A stretch of 64,000 bases of DNA from JBAXQQ01 sp037131695 (GTDB lineage Bacteria; Armatimonadota; Hebobacteria; CAIYQO01). The notes under the pieces were generated by a model. It made no database searches and was not told the origin of the DNA. It was given only the letters and a program-made list of their open reading frames with translations. Below, one piece after another: positions 9,901 to 18,389 of the stretch. The stretch lies in assembly GCA_964638715.1 (NCBI GenBank), contig CAZWZF010000001.1, forward strand, positions 1 through 64,000. Reading direction: 5' to 3'. A program made the position numbers and the translations under genes. Positions within the stretch are counted from its first letter, which is position 1; every line of letters starts with the position of its first letter.

Positions 9901-10137
9901 TTTCAAATCATTAATTGTTACAGTAACCTCGCCTTCCGGTACCATTGTTTGAATCAAACCTTCTGTATTTGTCAAAGCTGTATATGTAAAATTTTGTGCA
10001 GTAATAACGGCTTTCGTATTTATTATTGGTAAGCCATTATCATCTTTTATAGAACATTTGAAGAATGCATACACCACATCCTGGCTGAATACAGCACAGG
10101 AGAAAAGCAGCAAGGAGAAAATTATTAACTTTTTCAT
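6937..10137 (-). CDS. Large secreted protein of unknown function with carboxypeptidase-regulatory-like beta domains
   Basis: The ATG at 10137 is preferred over an in-frame TTG at 10167, because AGGT lies a suitable distance upstream and the protein then begins with a clean signal peptide (MKKLIIFSLLLFSCAVFSQ). The remaining roughly 1050 residues are Asn/Thr/Ile/Val-rich with repeating beta-strand patterns. Several segments read like carboxypeptidase-regulatory/Ig-like folds, for example near residue 25 (IKDDNGLPIINTKAVITAQ...TNTEGLIQT) and near residue 890 (YGRVTTDAKGEAIIDNAVPGDYTV). I recognise no catalytic motif. It lies 53 bases after nagA and may share its operon. Possibly an exported surface or carbohydrate-binding scaffold; the function is unknown. 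Confidence 0.7.
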   Translation of the reverse strand: MKKLIIFSLLLFSCAVFSQDVVYAFFKCSIKDDNGLPIINTKAVITAQNFTYTALTNTEGLIQTMVPEGEVTVTINDLKKVVKVAGDIVNEYNIVIPRPGLLITINNIPENTTCNMDVYCRINDLQQALMVTTISNGKYWVSLPSEATQLGFILNTSNRVTNQLPQMFHYYTKFDTKEISRKIELNYPKGVAPSLTISKNGVKVKDGSLINGTISIIIPDNSYLSDWVTDLKTLPLPRRQQHSSIVLTDMIVTNGKIQLPALMPGTLYNLSLRDGTSTGQPLLFNINTDGTSDLTEYNIVSRKVTQKVFTLKGEPAANSLVKMSYLIGNNIVIREVKTGADGMITWDDMPLVRAIIWGKDIQPGVILPDDKEITKPLLAPKFESTIRVDINSDIPIKVTYLQKNSPEDPGTVNPSYGKTIYLQSGNQTSLLIAAQDGSNRSLLIQDIYIPYCDSPESKNRILTLPITLNKSNSATLKFIDKSGKSADVSKLQIMPESQQMRKLIGDSKLIDIMKGKEIGEYIINAPIGKYKITCDMYDANNPIAEFDSSIDKLEIKVNDPICIAPPAAVVKFISVDNPLEVKSLVVNANNASVPVYGNKDKIIGWWMQLSPNTMKVKQYQSDKDEILNMKTYNLKFSNENNNIENLKIYPAFPDDMKSVQNQNPNLLPNYGQQIFSDGNEVMNIASSDISLNLWDTKYSFERIQSNIFCIFKPVFTKDTVQEIIYKTTTAYTEKNIRIVLPVTNLTKVATRDLMPGSRIVAEGTNNKVIYASMDRNGAVVIAVPTDTTKISVFTPGQGAINKFALNANTEVNPAKYEPASKIKIKLYDPAGNIMNDTTLVYRYSMPDMVYSGEFYGRVTTDAKGEAIIDNAVPGDYTVIVGNDWRNFQDKRYGWLVNMPEDSPDINVELKAVDMPAILQSNSEFAQIWWLADGESKAVKLPVVYANAVLHSSKLGSGIVLMSEYSTQTIVSRRFVLKPGYNYISTVNDSNANIILPILDDNSIPPDSIYIKGQNEWSTVRIYVKPKWKSITGIGIFVAQITGLPAGKWTAGVKWGGKDMNIDLEVN

Positions 10138-10190
10138 ATTATTACCTGGAGAATTTTCTATCAACAATTGATGTCAATTGAAAATTACTC

Positions 10191-11507
10191 CTAATTTTTC
10201 TGATATATTGGCTTACCAGCTACTAATGTCATTTCAACATTTAAATCTTCATCAAGGATTATTAGATCAGCAGCAGCACCTTTTTTAATAACTCCAATGT
10301 CATCTATTCCGATACTGTTCGCCGCAGTATTTGACGCCATAGAAAATGCTTCTACCATATTCCATCCCATGCCATCAATTAAATGAGCTATCATTTTATC
10401 CATAGTCATGACAGATCCGGCAATTACGCCATCATCTAATTTAGCAATATTGTTTGATACGGTTACTTTTCGTCCTGCAAATACGAACTCGCCATCTTTT
10501 AATCCTGCACCGGGCAGGCTATCAGTAATTGGTACCAACCGCTCAATACCCTTTGCAATAATTACCGCTGTCATTACGGCTGGATGAACGTGTTCGCCAT
10601 CACAAATCAATTGGACATAAACATCATCACGTTCTAAAGCAGCACCGACTAAATTAGGTGATCTATGATGTAATGGAGCCATTGCATTAAAGATATGAGT
10701 GACCTGTGTTGCGCCAGCATCGAATGCTTCTATTGCCTGTTCGTAATTAGCACCAGAATGTCCCAAAGAAACAATAATATCAAGATCATTTAACCATGAA
10801 ATTAAATCTTTTCCACCCGACATCTCTGGTGCAATTGTCATTATTCGCATTTCTTCATAATTCAAGTCGATGATATCCTTGATTTCATTAGCCCTGCTAT
10901 CATCAAATGAAAATATATTTTCACGGGGTTGAGCGCCGGCAAAACTTGGGTTAATAAAATTACTTTCATAATGCAAGCCTAATATCCGTGCTCCTTCTAA
11001 TCCATTATGCCGCGCTTCTCTTAAACTCAAAAATATTTGTCTTAAATCGTGAGCTGAACAAGCAGCTATTGTGGGTACCATTGATGTTACGCCATATTTT
11101 GCGGCAGATATAGATAATTTTTGAAAATCATGAGAAGTTGCTTTGTTAATGTCAATGCCCAAAATACCATGGCTATGAATATCAATAAAACCAGCAGTAA
11201 TAAACTTACCTGAAACATCAAATACTATATCATGTGATGGAATATCTGGCCAGGCAAATGGCAAGACAGACATTATTATGCCATCATATACAATTACTGT
11301 ACCAGGATTATATGAAGTATGCGGTAAAAAAACTTCTGCACCAGAGAATATAATGGCACCTTCGGGAACTTCTGGAATAATAATTACATCATCATTCTCT
11401 GTGTTTTCATCTGCTACTAAAGCCGGGTCTGGCAATTCTATTCCGCAACTATGGCAAATAGCGTCACCTACTTCGTAATTTCTACCGCACGATGGACATT
11501 CATACAT
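10191..11507 (-). CDS. nagA: N-acetylglucosamine-6-phosphate deacetylase with N-terminal zinc ribbon
   Basis: The protein (438 residues) begins with a zinc ribbon, C4-PS-C7 and C18-HS-C21, then an acidic linker, then an amidohydrolase domain from about residue 50. The domain has GFIDIHSHG, a Glu in LHYESNF (usually HLEGP), GHSGANYEQA, THIFNAMAPLHHR and TDSLPGAG (catalytic Asp region), all aligning with NagA metal and active-site motifs. NagA hydrolyses GlcNAc-6-P to GlcN-6-P and acetate in the cytoplasm, in amino-sugar recycling. Zinc ribbons are not part of classical NagA. It starts 3 bases after the flotillin stop, so the two are co-transcribed. The altered HLEGP motif leaves some doubt about substrate. 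Confidence 0.85.
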   Translation of the reverse strand: MYECPSCGRNYEVGDAICHSCGIELPDPALVADENTENDDVIIIPEVPEGAIIFSGAEVFLPHTSYNPGTVIVYDGIIMSVLPFAWPDIPSHDIVFDVSGKFITAGFIDIHSHGILGIDINKATSHDFQKLSISAAKYGVTSMVPTIAACSAHDLRQIFLSLREARHNGLEGARILGLHYESNFINPSFAGAQPRENIFSFDDSRANEIKDIIDLNYEEMRIMTIAPEMSGGKDLISWLNDLDIIVSLGHSGANYEQAIEAFDAGATQVTHIFNAMAPLHHRSPNLVGAALERDDVYVQLICDGEHVHPAVMTAVIIAKGIERLVPITDSLPGAGLKDGEFVFAGRKVTVSNNIAKLDDGVIAGSVMTMDKMIAHLIDGMGWNMVEAFSMASNTAANSIGIDDIGVIKKGAAADLIILDEDLNVEMTLVAGKPIYQKN

Positions 11508-11510
11508 TAG

Positions 11511-13004
11511 TTATTCAACCTTTGGGGCCGGCGCACTTATAGCATCATCGATGCTTGCAGATGCTGCCGCTGCGTTAATATTTGGAATTTTCTTGATTAA
11601 ATCACTCAACTTTAATCCGGTAAGTGCTTCGACTACAGGTGGCAATTGTGCAATAATATTTGTTATGTCACCAGTTAATTTACTTGCTCCCCCACCCTCA
11701 TTACCTGAATTGATGATTATCATCTTTTCAGTCTTGGCAAGCGGACTTGCAATAGCATTTGCAATCTCTGGTAATTTATCTATAAACATCTGAGTAATAG
11801 CAGCTTCGTTATATGACTGCCATGCTTCTGCTTTCTTGGTCATCGCCTGTGCTTCAGACAAACCAGTTTGGCGAATAACTTCTGCCTGGGCAAGACCGCG
11901 GGCTTTATTTGCTTCTGCTTCTGCAAAACCTGTAGCTTTAATAGCCTCTGCCTGACCGAGTGCTGTGTTCTGTAATCTAAATTGCTCTGCTGACGCTAAT
12001 TGCTCAATACGGAAACGTTCTGCTTCAGCAGGACGATTTATAGTAGAAACAAGTTCTTTTTCACGCCGGCTGATTTCTTTTTCCTGTACAACAATCTGAT
12101 TTTCTTTCTCTACAACCTGAACCTTAACCTGTTCTGCTGTAACTAACTGTTGGGTTTGGAATTTTTGCAAATCATAAGATAAGTCTGCTTCAGCTTTTTT
12201 CTTATTAACAGACGCATTATATTCAGCCAATTTCATTTTATAATCACGGTCTGCTTCAGCTATCTGAGTATCAGCAACATATTTGGCTGACTGCCCTTCC
12301 TGATTTGCCTGGGCAGAACGAATAACAGCATCTCGATTTGCTTCTGCTTCACCGATAACAGCATCGCGTTTTACCTGAGCAATTCGAGGTTTGCCTAAAG
12401 CATCAAGGTAACCCTGGGTATCACGGATATCACGAATGGTAAATGAAACTATTTGAAGACCCATATTTGCAAGGTCACTGGCGGCAACATCTTGTACACG
12501 AGCTGCAAATTTATCTCTTTCTCTATATGCTTCTTCAACTGTTAATGTACCAAGAATAGCGCGTAGATGTCCTTCAACAGTCTGCAGAGCAATCATTCGT
12601 ACTTGTTCCATTCCCTTGCTTAAAAACTGTTCTGATGCAGTTCGAATGGAGACATCATCATTGCGAACTTTAATTTGAGCAATACCATCGACTTGAATAG
12701 GTACACCCATTGATGTATACACTTCAGGTGTTCTTACTTCTAATGTCATTAATTCTAATGACATCATTTCGGCCATTTCTATTACTGGCCATACGAAAGT
12801 ACCACCACCACGAACTAAACGAAAACCTATTTCAATTGTCTTGCCATCCGGGGTGATTATGCGGCGACGGCGTCCAGACACAATCAAAACATGGTTAGGT
12901 CCTACTTTGACGTAACGACTGCCAATTAAGGCAAAAATAATGATAATTACTACGACAAAACCAATAGCTACCGCGATAACTGATCCAGAATCTGGTATAT
13001 GCAT
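11511..13004 (-). CDS. Flotillin-family (SPFH/Band 7) membrane scaffold protein
   Basis: One N-terminal membrane segment (about residues 9-28, VIAVAIGFVVVIIIIFALIG) is followed by an SPFH domain (KVGPNHVLIVSGRRR...) and a long Ala/Glu/Gln-rich coiled coil (about 210-420; repeated AEA, QAE, EKE units), then a C-terminal flotillin tail. Length (about 497) fits FloA/YuaG-type flotillins. These form membrane microdomain scaffolds. AAGGAG touches an ATG at 13010 with no spacer, but is 6 bases from a second ATG at 13004, so 13004 is the better start. It is followed 3 bases later by nagA and preceded by gatC on the same strand. Confidence 0.88.
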   Translation of the reverse strand: MHIPDSGSVIAVAIGFVVVIIIIFALIGSRYVKVGPNHVLIVSGRRRRIITPDGKTIEIGFRLVRGGGTFVWPVIEMAEMMSLELMTLEVRTPEVYTSMGVPIQVDGIAQIKVRNDDVSIRTASEQFLSKGMEQVRMIALQTVEGHLRAILGTLTVEEAYRERDKFAARVQDVAASDLANMGLQIVSFTIRDIRDTQGYLDALGKPRIAQVKRDAVIGEAEANRDAVIRSAQANQEGQSAKYVADTQIAEADRDYKMKLAEYNASVNKKKAEADLSYDLQKFQTQQLVTAEQVKVQVVEKENQIVVQEKEISRREKELVSTINRPAEAERFRIEQLASAEQFRLQNTALGQAEAIKATGFAEAEANKARGLAQAEVIRQTGLSEAQAMTKKAEAWQSYNEAAITQMFIDKLPEIANAIASPLAKTEKMIIINSGNEGGGASKLTGDITNIIAQLPPVVEALTGLKLSDLIKKIPNINAAAASASIDDAISAPAPKVE

Positions 13005-13066
13005 ATTCATCTCCTTTATAAATTGATTATGCGGGCATATTTTGTTAGCGCTTGATTGATATTATA

Positions 13067-13354
13067 TCAATCTACCACTCGTGGTACTTTAAATAAATCG
13101 CCTGATCTGTCTGGTGCGTTTTGAAGTGCCTCATCAGGTGTAAAGGCAGCCTTTTCAATATCTTCTCTGAATACATTTACCATTGGGACAGCATGGGTTG
13201 TGTCAGATACACCAGAAGTATCTGCACTTTGCAAAGCAGTAAAATGTTCAAGAATATCATTTAATTGAACGGTAAAACGTTCAACTTCATCATCGGTAAG
13301 TTTTAGACGTGATAATAAAGCTACATGCTCTATTTCAGCACGTGATAATAGCAT
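13067..13354 (-). CDS. gatC: Asp-tRNA(Asn)/Glu-tRNA(Gln) amidotransferase subunit C
   Basis: 95 residues, the usual GatC length. The N-terminus MLLSRAEIEHVALLSRLKL, the helix VERFTVQLNDILEHF and the C-terminal RSGDLFKVPRVVD are all characteristic. GatC holds GatA and GatB together in the transamidase that makes Gln-tRNA(Gln) and/or Asn-tRNA(Asn). AAAGGAAA is a good Shine-Dalgarno. gatA and gatB are not in the window, so the subunit is encoded apart from its partners, which is common. It is the first gene of a likely gatC-flotillin-nagA run after the rubrerythrin terminator. Confidence 0.95.
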   Translation of the reverse strand: MLLSRAEIEHVALLSRLKLTDDEVERFTVQLNDILEHFTALQSADTSGVSDTTHAVPMVNVFREDIEKAAFTPDEALQNAPDRSGDLFKVPRVVD

Positions 13355-13433
13355 AACAGATTTCCTTTCGTGATTATTATATCAAAGCAAGAACAATTTG
13401 GGTATTATTTATCCATAAATAATATAAATCTGA

Positions 13434-13468
13434 CAAAAAAACTCCGGCACTTTAAATAAGTACCGGAG
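13434..13468 (-). terminator. Rho-independent terminator of the rubrerythrin gene
   Basis: Read on the minus strand, a 9-bp stem (13460-13468 with 13442-13450, one G-U pair) with a 9-base loop is followed by seven consecutive U residues (13435-13441). It lies 12 bases after the rubrerythrin stop and before gatC. Textbook structure. Confidence 0.9.
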
Positions 13469-13480
13469 AATCATAAAAAT

Positions 13481-14056
13481 TTACCAATTTTCAGCTAATA
13501 ATTCAAAATGAGCCTTTGGATGTACGCATGCCGGGCAAACACCTGGTGCTTCATCGCCCTCATGAACAAATCCGCAATTTCTGCAACGCCATTTTACAGA
13601 TTCACCTTTTTTAAATACTGTGCTGGCAACAACATTTGCTAATAAGCCTTCATAACGTCGTGCATGCTGTTTTTCTGCAACAGAAATCATTTCAAATGCT
13701 TTTGCAACATCTTCAAAACCCTCTGCTCTGGCAATTTCACCAAAATTCGGATATAGTTCACCCCATTCATGATTTTCACCGGCAGCAGCGGCAGCAAGAT
13801 TTTCTGCTGTAGTTCCTATAATGCCGGCAGGAAATGTTGCAGTAATTTCAAGATCTCCGCCTTCAAGAAATTTAAAGAAACGTTTTGCGTGTTCTTTTTC
13901 TTGATTTGCAGTCTCTTCGAAAATATCTGCAATCTGCACAAAACCATCATTTCGTGCTTTTGATGCAAAAAATGTATAACGATTACGTGCTTGAGATTCA
14001 CCTGCGAATGCTTTGAGCAGGTTTGATTCTGTTTTGGTACCTTTTAAGGATGCCAT
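13481..14056 (-). CDS. rbr: Rubrerythrin
   Basis: A 191-residue protein with the standard two-domain layout. The N-terminal ferritin-like diiron domain has FAGESQARNRYTFFA, EETANQEKEHAKRF, and EMISVAEKQHARRYE, supplying the Glu/His ligands. The C-terminal rubredoxin-like domain has CRNCG and CPAC (in GVCPACVHPKAHFEL), binding one iron. Rubrerythrin reduces hydrogen peroxide using NAD(P)H-derived electrons in the cytoplasm of anaerobes and microaerophiles. It stands alone with its own terminator. Identification is secure and supports an oxygen-sensitive lifestyle. Confidence 0.97.
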   Translation of the reverse strand: MASLKGTKTESNLLKAFAGESQARNRYTFFASKARNDGFVQIADIFEETANQEKEHAKRFFKFLEGGDLEITATFPAGIIGTTAENLAAAAAGENHEWGELYPNFGEIARAEGFEDVAKAFEMISVAEKQHARRYEGLLANVVASTVFKKGESVKWRCRNCGFVHEGDEAPGVCPACVHPKAHFELLAENW

Positions 14057-14125
14057 AATTTAAACTCCTTCGCGGTAGATTTGGGATATCTTTTTAATTA
14101 TACCAACAATTCGATATTTTAATCA

Positions 14126-15514
14126 TTATTTATGCATTTGATGTAAGATTTTTTTTGCATTTTCCAATTGTTCAGCAACTCTTTGCGGTGATGTACCACC
14201 TTGAGATGTTTTAGCAGACGCTACAGCTAATGGTGTTAATAATGGCGGTAAGTCATCGCTTATTAATTCGCTGAATTTATGCATCTCTACAGCGGTTAAT
14301 TCATCTAAACCTACACCTTTTTGTTCAGCATATCTTACAATTTCACCTGATATATGATGAGCGTCGCGGAAAGGAATCCCTTTTTCTGCTAAATAATCTG
14401 CTATTTCGGTCGCTGCACTTGCATCACCTTTAAAAGCGTTCATTATTCTATCGCGTCGAAACTTCATATCAGCAACCATTCCAGCAGTTATTTGCAAACA
14501 AGCGAGAACAGTATCAAGAGCATCAAATACACACTCTTTATCTTCCTGCAAGTCTTTGTTATATGCAAGCGGTAAGCCTTTTAATACTGTTAACATGCCA
14601 ATTAAATCGCCAAAAACTCTGCCCGATTTTCCACGAATTAATTCCGCACCATCAGGATTTTTCTTTTGCGGCATAATACTGCTTCCTGTGCAATAAGCTT
14701 CAGGCAGGTCAACCCAATAAAACTCCTGGCTGCTCCAAACAATAAGTTCTTCACAAAATCGTGATAAATGCATCATGATGATGCTGCAGGAAGATAAAAA
14801 CTCAACAACAAAATCTCTGTCGCTTACCGCATCAAGAGAGTTCTCAATCACAGAATCAAAACCGAGAATCTCTGCGGTTAAGCGTCTGTTAATTGGGAAC
14901 TTGGTACCGGCGAGAGCGGCAGCACCTAAAGGAAGGCGATTAATTCTGCTTCTTGCGTCAGTTACCCGCTCCCGGTCACGGTCAAGCATCCAGAAATATG
15001 CCAGCAAATGATGTGCGGCAAGTATTGGCTGCGCGTGTTGCAAATGAGTAAACCCGGGCATTACAACATCAATATGCTTATCCGCACAGTTCACTAATGA
15101 CTTTTGCAGATTTAACAAGGCTTCATTAATATCATCACAGCCACGGCGTAGATACAACCTGAAATCTGTGCATACCTGGTCATTTCTTGATCGTGCAGTA
15201 TGCAGCTTCCCGGATAAAGCACCTAATTCTAATCGCAACTCAGATTCAACAAGACTATGAATATCTTCCTGGTCGTTTATTTCCGGCCCATTAGTTTGCT
15301 GCCAGCGTGCCATAATGCGCTCTAATCCCGCAACTAAATTCAATGATTCTTCATTGGTGATTATCCCGGTTAATCCAAGCATGCGCGCATGAGCAATCGA
15401 CCCATAAAGGTCTTCATACCACATACGGCTGTCAAAAAGCAATGAAGCTTGAAATGTATGTAAAGCAGCGTTAACACCGCCAGTAAATCTACCACCCCAC
15501 AATTTTTGCGACAT
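14126..15514 (-). CDS. argH: Argininosuccinate lyase
   Basis: A 462-residue fumarase/aspartase-superfamily enzyme. It begins SQKLWGGRFTGG, has TARSRNDQVCTDFRLYLR and the superfamily signature GSSIMPQKKNPD containing the catalytic serine. It splits argininosuccinate into arginine and fumarate, the last step of arginine synthesis, in the cytoplasm. Length is normal. AGGTG lies about 8 bases before the ATG. No other arg gene is near; the next gene on the strand is an unrelated methyltransferase about 100 bases upstream. Confidence 0.97.
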   Translation of the reverse strand: MSQKLWGGRFTGGVNAALHTFQASLLFDSRMWYEDLYGSIAHARMLGLTGIITNEESLNLVAGLERIMARWQQTNGPEINDQEDIHSLVESELRLELGALSGKLHTARSRNDQVCTDFRLYLRRGCDDINEALLNLQKSLVNCADKHIDVVMPGFTHLQHAQPILAAHHLLAYFWMLDRDRERVTDARSRINRLPLGAAALAGTKFPINRRLTAEILGFDSVIENSLDAVSDRDFVVEFLSSCSIIMMHLSRFCEELIVWSSQEFYWVDLPEAYCTGSSIMPQKKNPDGAELIRGKSGRVFGDLIGMLTVLKGLPLAYNKDLQEDKECVFDALDTVLACLQITAGMVADMKFRRDRIMNAFKGDASAATEIADYLAEKGIPFRDAHHISGEIVRYAEQKGVGLDELTAVEMHKFSELISDDLPPLLTPLAVASAKTSQGGTSPQRVAEQLENAKKILHQMHK

Positions 15515-15618
15515 ATTTTAGCACCTACAATCAATTTTCCCGTTAAAATAGTACCTAAATAAGATGAAAGTAGCAAGAAATAAAAATTAAATTAACCTGA
15601 ATACATAACTTTATAACT

Positions 15619-16533
15619 TTATAACTTTAATCTGCGTTTTATTCCTCTTGCAAGACGATAAATATAATTAAAAATTTTAGAATAACAACTTATAAACGAA
15701 TTCAAATGATTTGGATAAAGTTTGGGCAGGTTAAGTAAATATTTTTCACGAATTGAAATAACTTCACTCCTGCTGATTTTTTCTTTTGATTTTCTTAAAA
15801 TAACTATAAATTCACATCCGGTAGGTGGGTAGCTCTCGTCAATAACAAGGTCTGTTAATCCAAAAAAATTCAATTCAGATATCATTAACTGAAAAGAAAG
15901 ATGAGTGAATACGGAAAAATGAAAATCAACATATTCACTTTTATTGCTTGTATTTAGATATTCATTATATAAATTATCTATATCATCTTTATATGATAAT
16001 TTTCCATCATCTGCCTTACCCCATGTATATACATTATTTAATGTAACAAAATATGAAAGAGAATCATACATGGTGGCAAAACTATGATGTTCCCTTTTTT
16101 CTGAATATGCCTGCAGCCATTGACCTGTTGTTGTAACTGGACGGCTGAAATCAAAACAAAAATTTCTATCGGGGAGTGCTAAAATCAGATAACCACTATC
16201 TTTAAGCATTAAGGATACATCTTGCAGCCAGCTAATAGGATTAGGGATATGTTCCAATAAATGAGAAGCTACAATATGATCAAAATAGTCTTTTTTACCT
16301 ATCAACTCTTGGTATGTTCCAGAATGCCAAATATAATCTACATCTTCAATTCTACTAACATCAACACCTGGCTCATTTTTATATTTTTCAATTAATTCAT
16401 CTTTTGTACAATGATCAACAGTAACAACATTCCATCCTTCTGCTTTTGGCAATAAAGGATTATACGATGGACCTATTTCAAGACCAAAACCTGTTTTATT
16501 AATTCTATGTAATAATTTTTCTTGCCTTGTCAT
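15619..16533 (-). CDS. SAM-dependent methyltransferase (glycan-cluster associated)
   Basis: A 304-residue class I methyltransferase. Motif I is GFGLEIGPSYNPLLP (about residues 16-30), and VASHLLEHIPNPISWLQDVSLML followed by SGYLILALPDRNF fits motifs II/III. The C-terminal tail is basic. It is one of three different methyltransferases in a row on the minus strand, all next to glycosyltransferase genes, so methylation of a sugar or of a nucleotide-sugar intermediate is likely. The real substrate cannot be told from the sequence. Confidence 0.75.
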   Translation of the reverse strand: MTRQEKLLHRINKTGFGLEIGPSYNPLLPKAEGWNVVTVDHCTKDELIEKYKNEPGVDVSRIEDVDYIWHSGTYQELIGKKDYFDHIVASHLLEHIPNPISWLQDVSLMLKDSGYLILALPDRNFCFDFSRPVTTTGQWLQAYSEKREHHSFATMYDSLSYFVTLNNVYTWGKADDGKLSYKDDIDNLYNEYLNTSNKSEYVDFHFSVFTHLSFQLMISELNFFGLTDLVIDESYPPTGCEFIVILRKSKEKISRSEVISIREKYLLNLPKLYPNHLNSFISCYSKIFNYIYRLARGIKRRLKL

Positions 16534-16586
16534 GCTTCAACCTTTATAAATATTGCGATTATCATCATTCAAAATTATTAATAAAT

Positions 16587-17429
16587 TTATTTAAATGCTG
16601 CAAAAGTAACACATGGACCAAGTGGATGTTTCACATCATCAATACCGATTTCAATTAATGTAAATCCAAAATATAGAAACGCATCAAAAATTTCCTTTCT
16701 TGACAACCAATTACTATAAGTCTGACTACCACCACGATATCCTTTCCACCCTAATGCTTCAAGATAAACTTGTTTATACAACGTATGTTTAAAACCTTCA
16801 TATTCAAATTCTTCTTTTGCCACAAACTTTCTTTTTACGTTTTCATCACAATTTTCTATTAATTCACTATCGTAATAATGGACACAAACTAAAACTGCTT
16901 TTGTTGTGGATTTTGCTATTAAAGCAATTAACTCAACGGGATTAGTCATATGATACAATACACCAGATGCAATTGTATAATCGAATACCTGGTTAGATTG
17001 CATGAGAAATTGTACAAAATCACCACATAAAAATTTAGCACGATTTAATTCAAAAATTTCTTTAATTATCAGACATTTTAAAAAAGCACGTGTATTAGCC
17101 TCAATAGCAAGAATGTTTCGCGCACCCATGTTGTGAATCATATATGTATGACCTGCTTCACATGGTCCTAACTCAAGTATTGTTTTATCTTCAAAATTCC
17201 CAAATACTTTCGCCGCCCAACTAATACGCTCATCTTTAAATTTAATTTGGTTATCGTCTACAACATCAAACTTCTCTGGAGACCAGGATAACCATTCATC
17301 TTTAAAAATATTGAGAGTATTTTGACAATTCGGTGCAGTCTTAATATATTGGCTTAAAATATCTACTTTCTTAATTGCGATAAAATTAAGAATATTCTTT
17401 TTTATTTTGTGCAAGAATTTACGTATCAT
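16587..17429 (-). CDS. SAM-dependent methyltransferase (glycan-cluster associated)
   Basis: A 280-residue class I methyltransferase. Residues about 83-100 hold motif I (TILELGPCEAGHTYMIHNMG) followed by ILAIEANTRAF and DYTIASGVLYHMTNP. The N-terminus is basic with a short hydrophobic stretch. It lies 53 bases upstream of the previous methyltransferase and 75 bases downstream of the next. No close functional match recognised; probably modifies a surface glycan or its precursor. Confidence 0.72.
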   Translation of the reverse strand: MIRKFLHKIKKNILNFIAIKKVDILSQYIKTAPNCQNTLNIFKDEWLSWSPEKFDVVDDNQIKFKDERISWAAKVFGNFEDKTILELGPCEAGHTYMIHNMGARNILAIEANTRAFLKCLIIKEIFELNRAKFLCGDFVQFLMQSNQVFDYTIASGVLYHMTNPVELIALIAKSTTKAVLVCVHYYDSELIENCDENVKRKFVAKEEFEYEGFKHTLYKQVYLEALGWKGYRGGSQTYSNWLSRKEIFDAFLYFGFTLIEIGIDDVKHPLGPCVTFAAFK

Positions 17430-17504
17430 ATTTTCACTTTTTTAATAAGATTGCAGTGATATAAATTATACCATCTCGCCTATAATGAAGTCCAGATAAT
17501 TAAA

Positions 17505-18251
17505 TTACATATTTTCTGGTGGTGGATAAATTGAATTGTTTACTATTTCGTCAAGACTAACCTTATTCCAATTAAAGTTATCAACTTCTTTAACTTTTTT
17601 TCCTATAAATTCGCTATGGCAATATAATCCAACAATAGGTTTAAATCGTAAATCAGAATCAGCAAATGAGGAAAATCTACCAACGATAGGATTTGAAACT
17701 CCAGCTTCTATGCATTCAAAACCTAATGCAGGAGAAAATAAAGTTTTTAAAGCAATATCACTAAATTGAAAGAAGTGCCATGGTCTTTCATGAGATATAT
17801 ATGAAAAATGTGTTTCTACAAAAACAATCCCACCGACTTTAAGTAATTTTGAAATTTCTACAGCAACAAGCCAAGGCATTGCAAAATGTTCAAATACAGC
17901 GCTTGAATATATAATATCAAACTTCTCATCACCAAAATATTGAGATAGTTTATGAGCATCACCAACCACATCAACATTAATACCAGGATAATAATCAAAA
18001 CCTATATATTGAGCATTTGAAAACATTTCACGAGCGTGTGAAACCCCTGTTACTTCCCGGCTTCCTATTTCAAGCACCTTCATTCCTTGATGATTTCCGA
18101 TTTCTGTTAAATATTCTAAATATTTACTATGACTAACAAGATTAGCCAATGGTACTTCTGGATCCAAGTAATGTTTATCTATTAACGGACCAAATAGTTT
18201 TAAAAAGAGTCTATAACAGAATTTTAATAACTTTCTTAAAATTTTCTTCAT
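17505..18251 (-). CDS. SAM-dependent methyltransferase (glycan-cluster associated)
   Basis: A 248-residue class I methyltransferase. MKVLEIGSREVTG is motif I, YIGFDYYPGINVDVVGDAHKL carries the acidic ribose-binding residue, and FDIIYSSAVFEHFAMPW with VGGIVFVETHF completes the fold. The N-terminus is basic and hydrophobic, suggesting membrane contact. It is first of the three-gene methyltransferase run and is divergent from glyS with a 138-base gap. Substrate unknown. Confidence 0.72.
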   Translation of the reverse strand: MKKILRKLLKFCYRLFLKLFGPLIDKHYLDPEVPLANLVSHSKYLEYLTEIGNHQGMKVLEIGSREVTGVSHAREMFSNAQYIGFDYYPGINVDVVGDAHKLSQYFGDEKFDIIYSSAVFEHFAMPWLVAVEISKLLKVGGIVFVETHFSYISHERPWHFFQFSDIALKTLFSPALGFECIEAGVSNPIVGRFSSFADSDLRFKPIVGLYCHSEFIGKKVKEVDNFNWNKVSLDEIVNNSIYPPPENM

Positions 18252-18361
18252 TATATTTATTTTACTCCGTCCGATATTAATGATATTTATTAAACGTAAG
18301 ATTATTATAAAGGTTTTTCAAATTAAACACTACACAAAATATCATCTGGTTAAAGTATACA

Positions 18362-18386
18362 GCTAAATGCTATAATATGATTTAGC
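18362..18386 (+). promoter_or_regulatory. Extended -10 promoter of glyS flanked by an inverted repeat
   Basis: TGC-TATAAT (18368-18376) is a full extended -10 element; the -35 region is weak. The expected start of transcription is near 18383, only about 7 bases before the glyS ATG, so the mRNA would be almost leaderless. A 7-bp inverted repeat (GCTAAAT 18362-18368 and ATTTAGC 18380-18386) brackets the -10 box and could be an operator. No Shine-Dalgarno is visible before glyS. Confidence 0.55.
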
Positions 18387-18389
18387 ATT

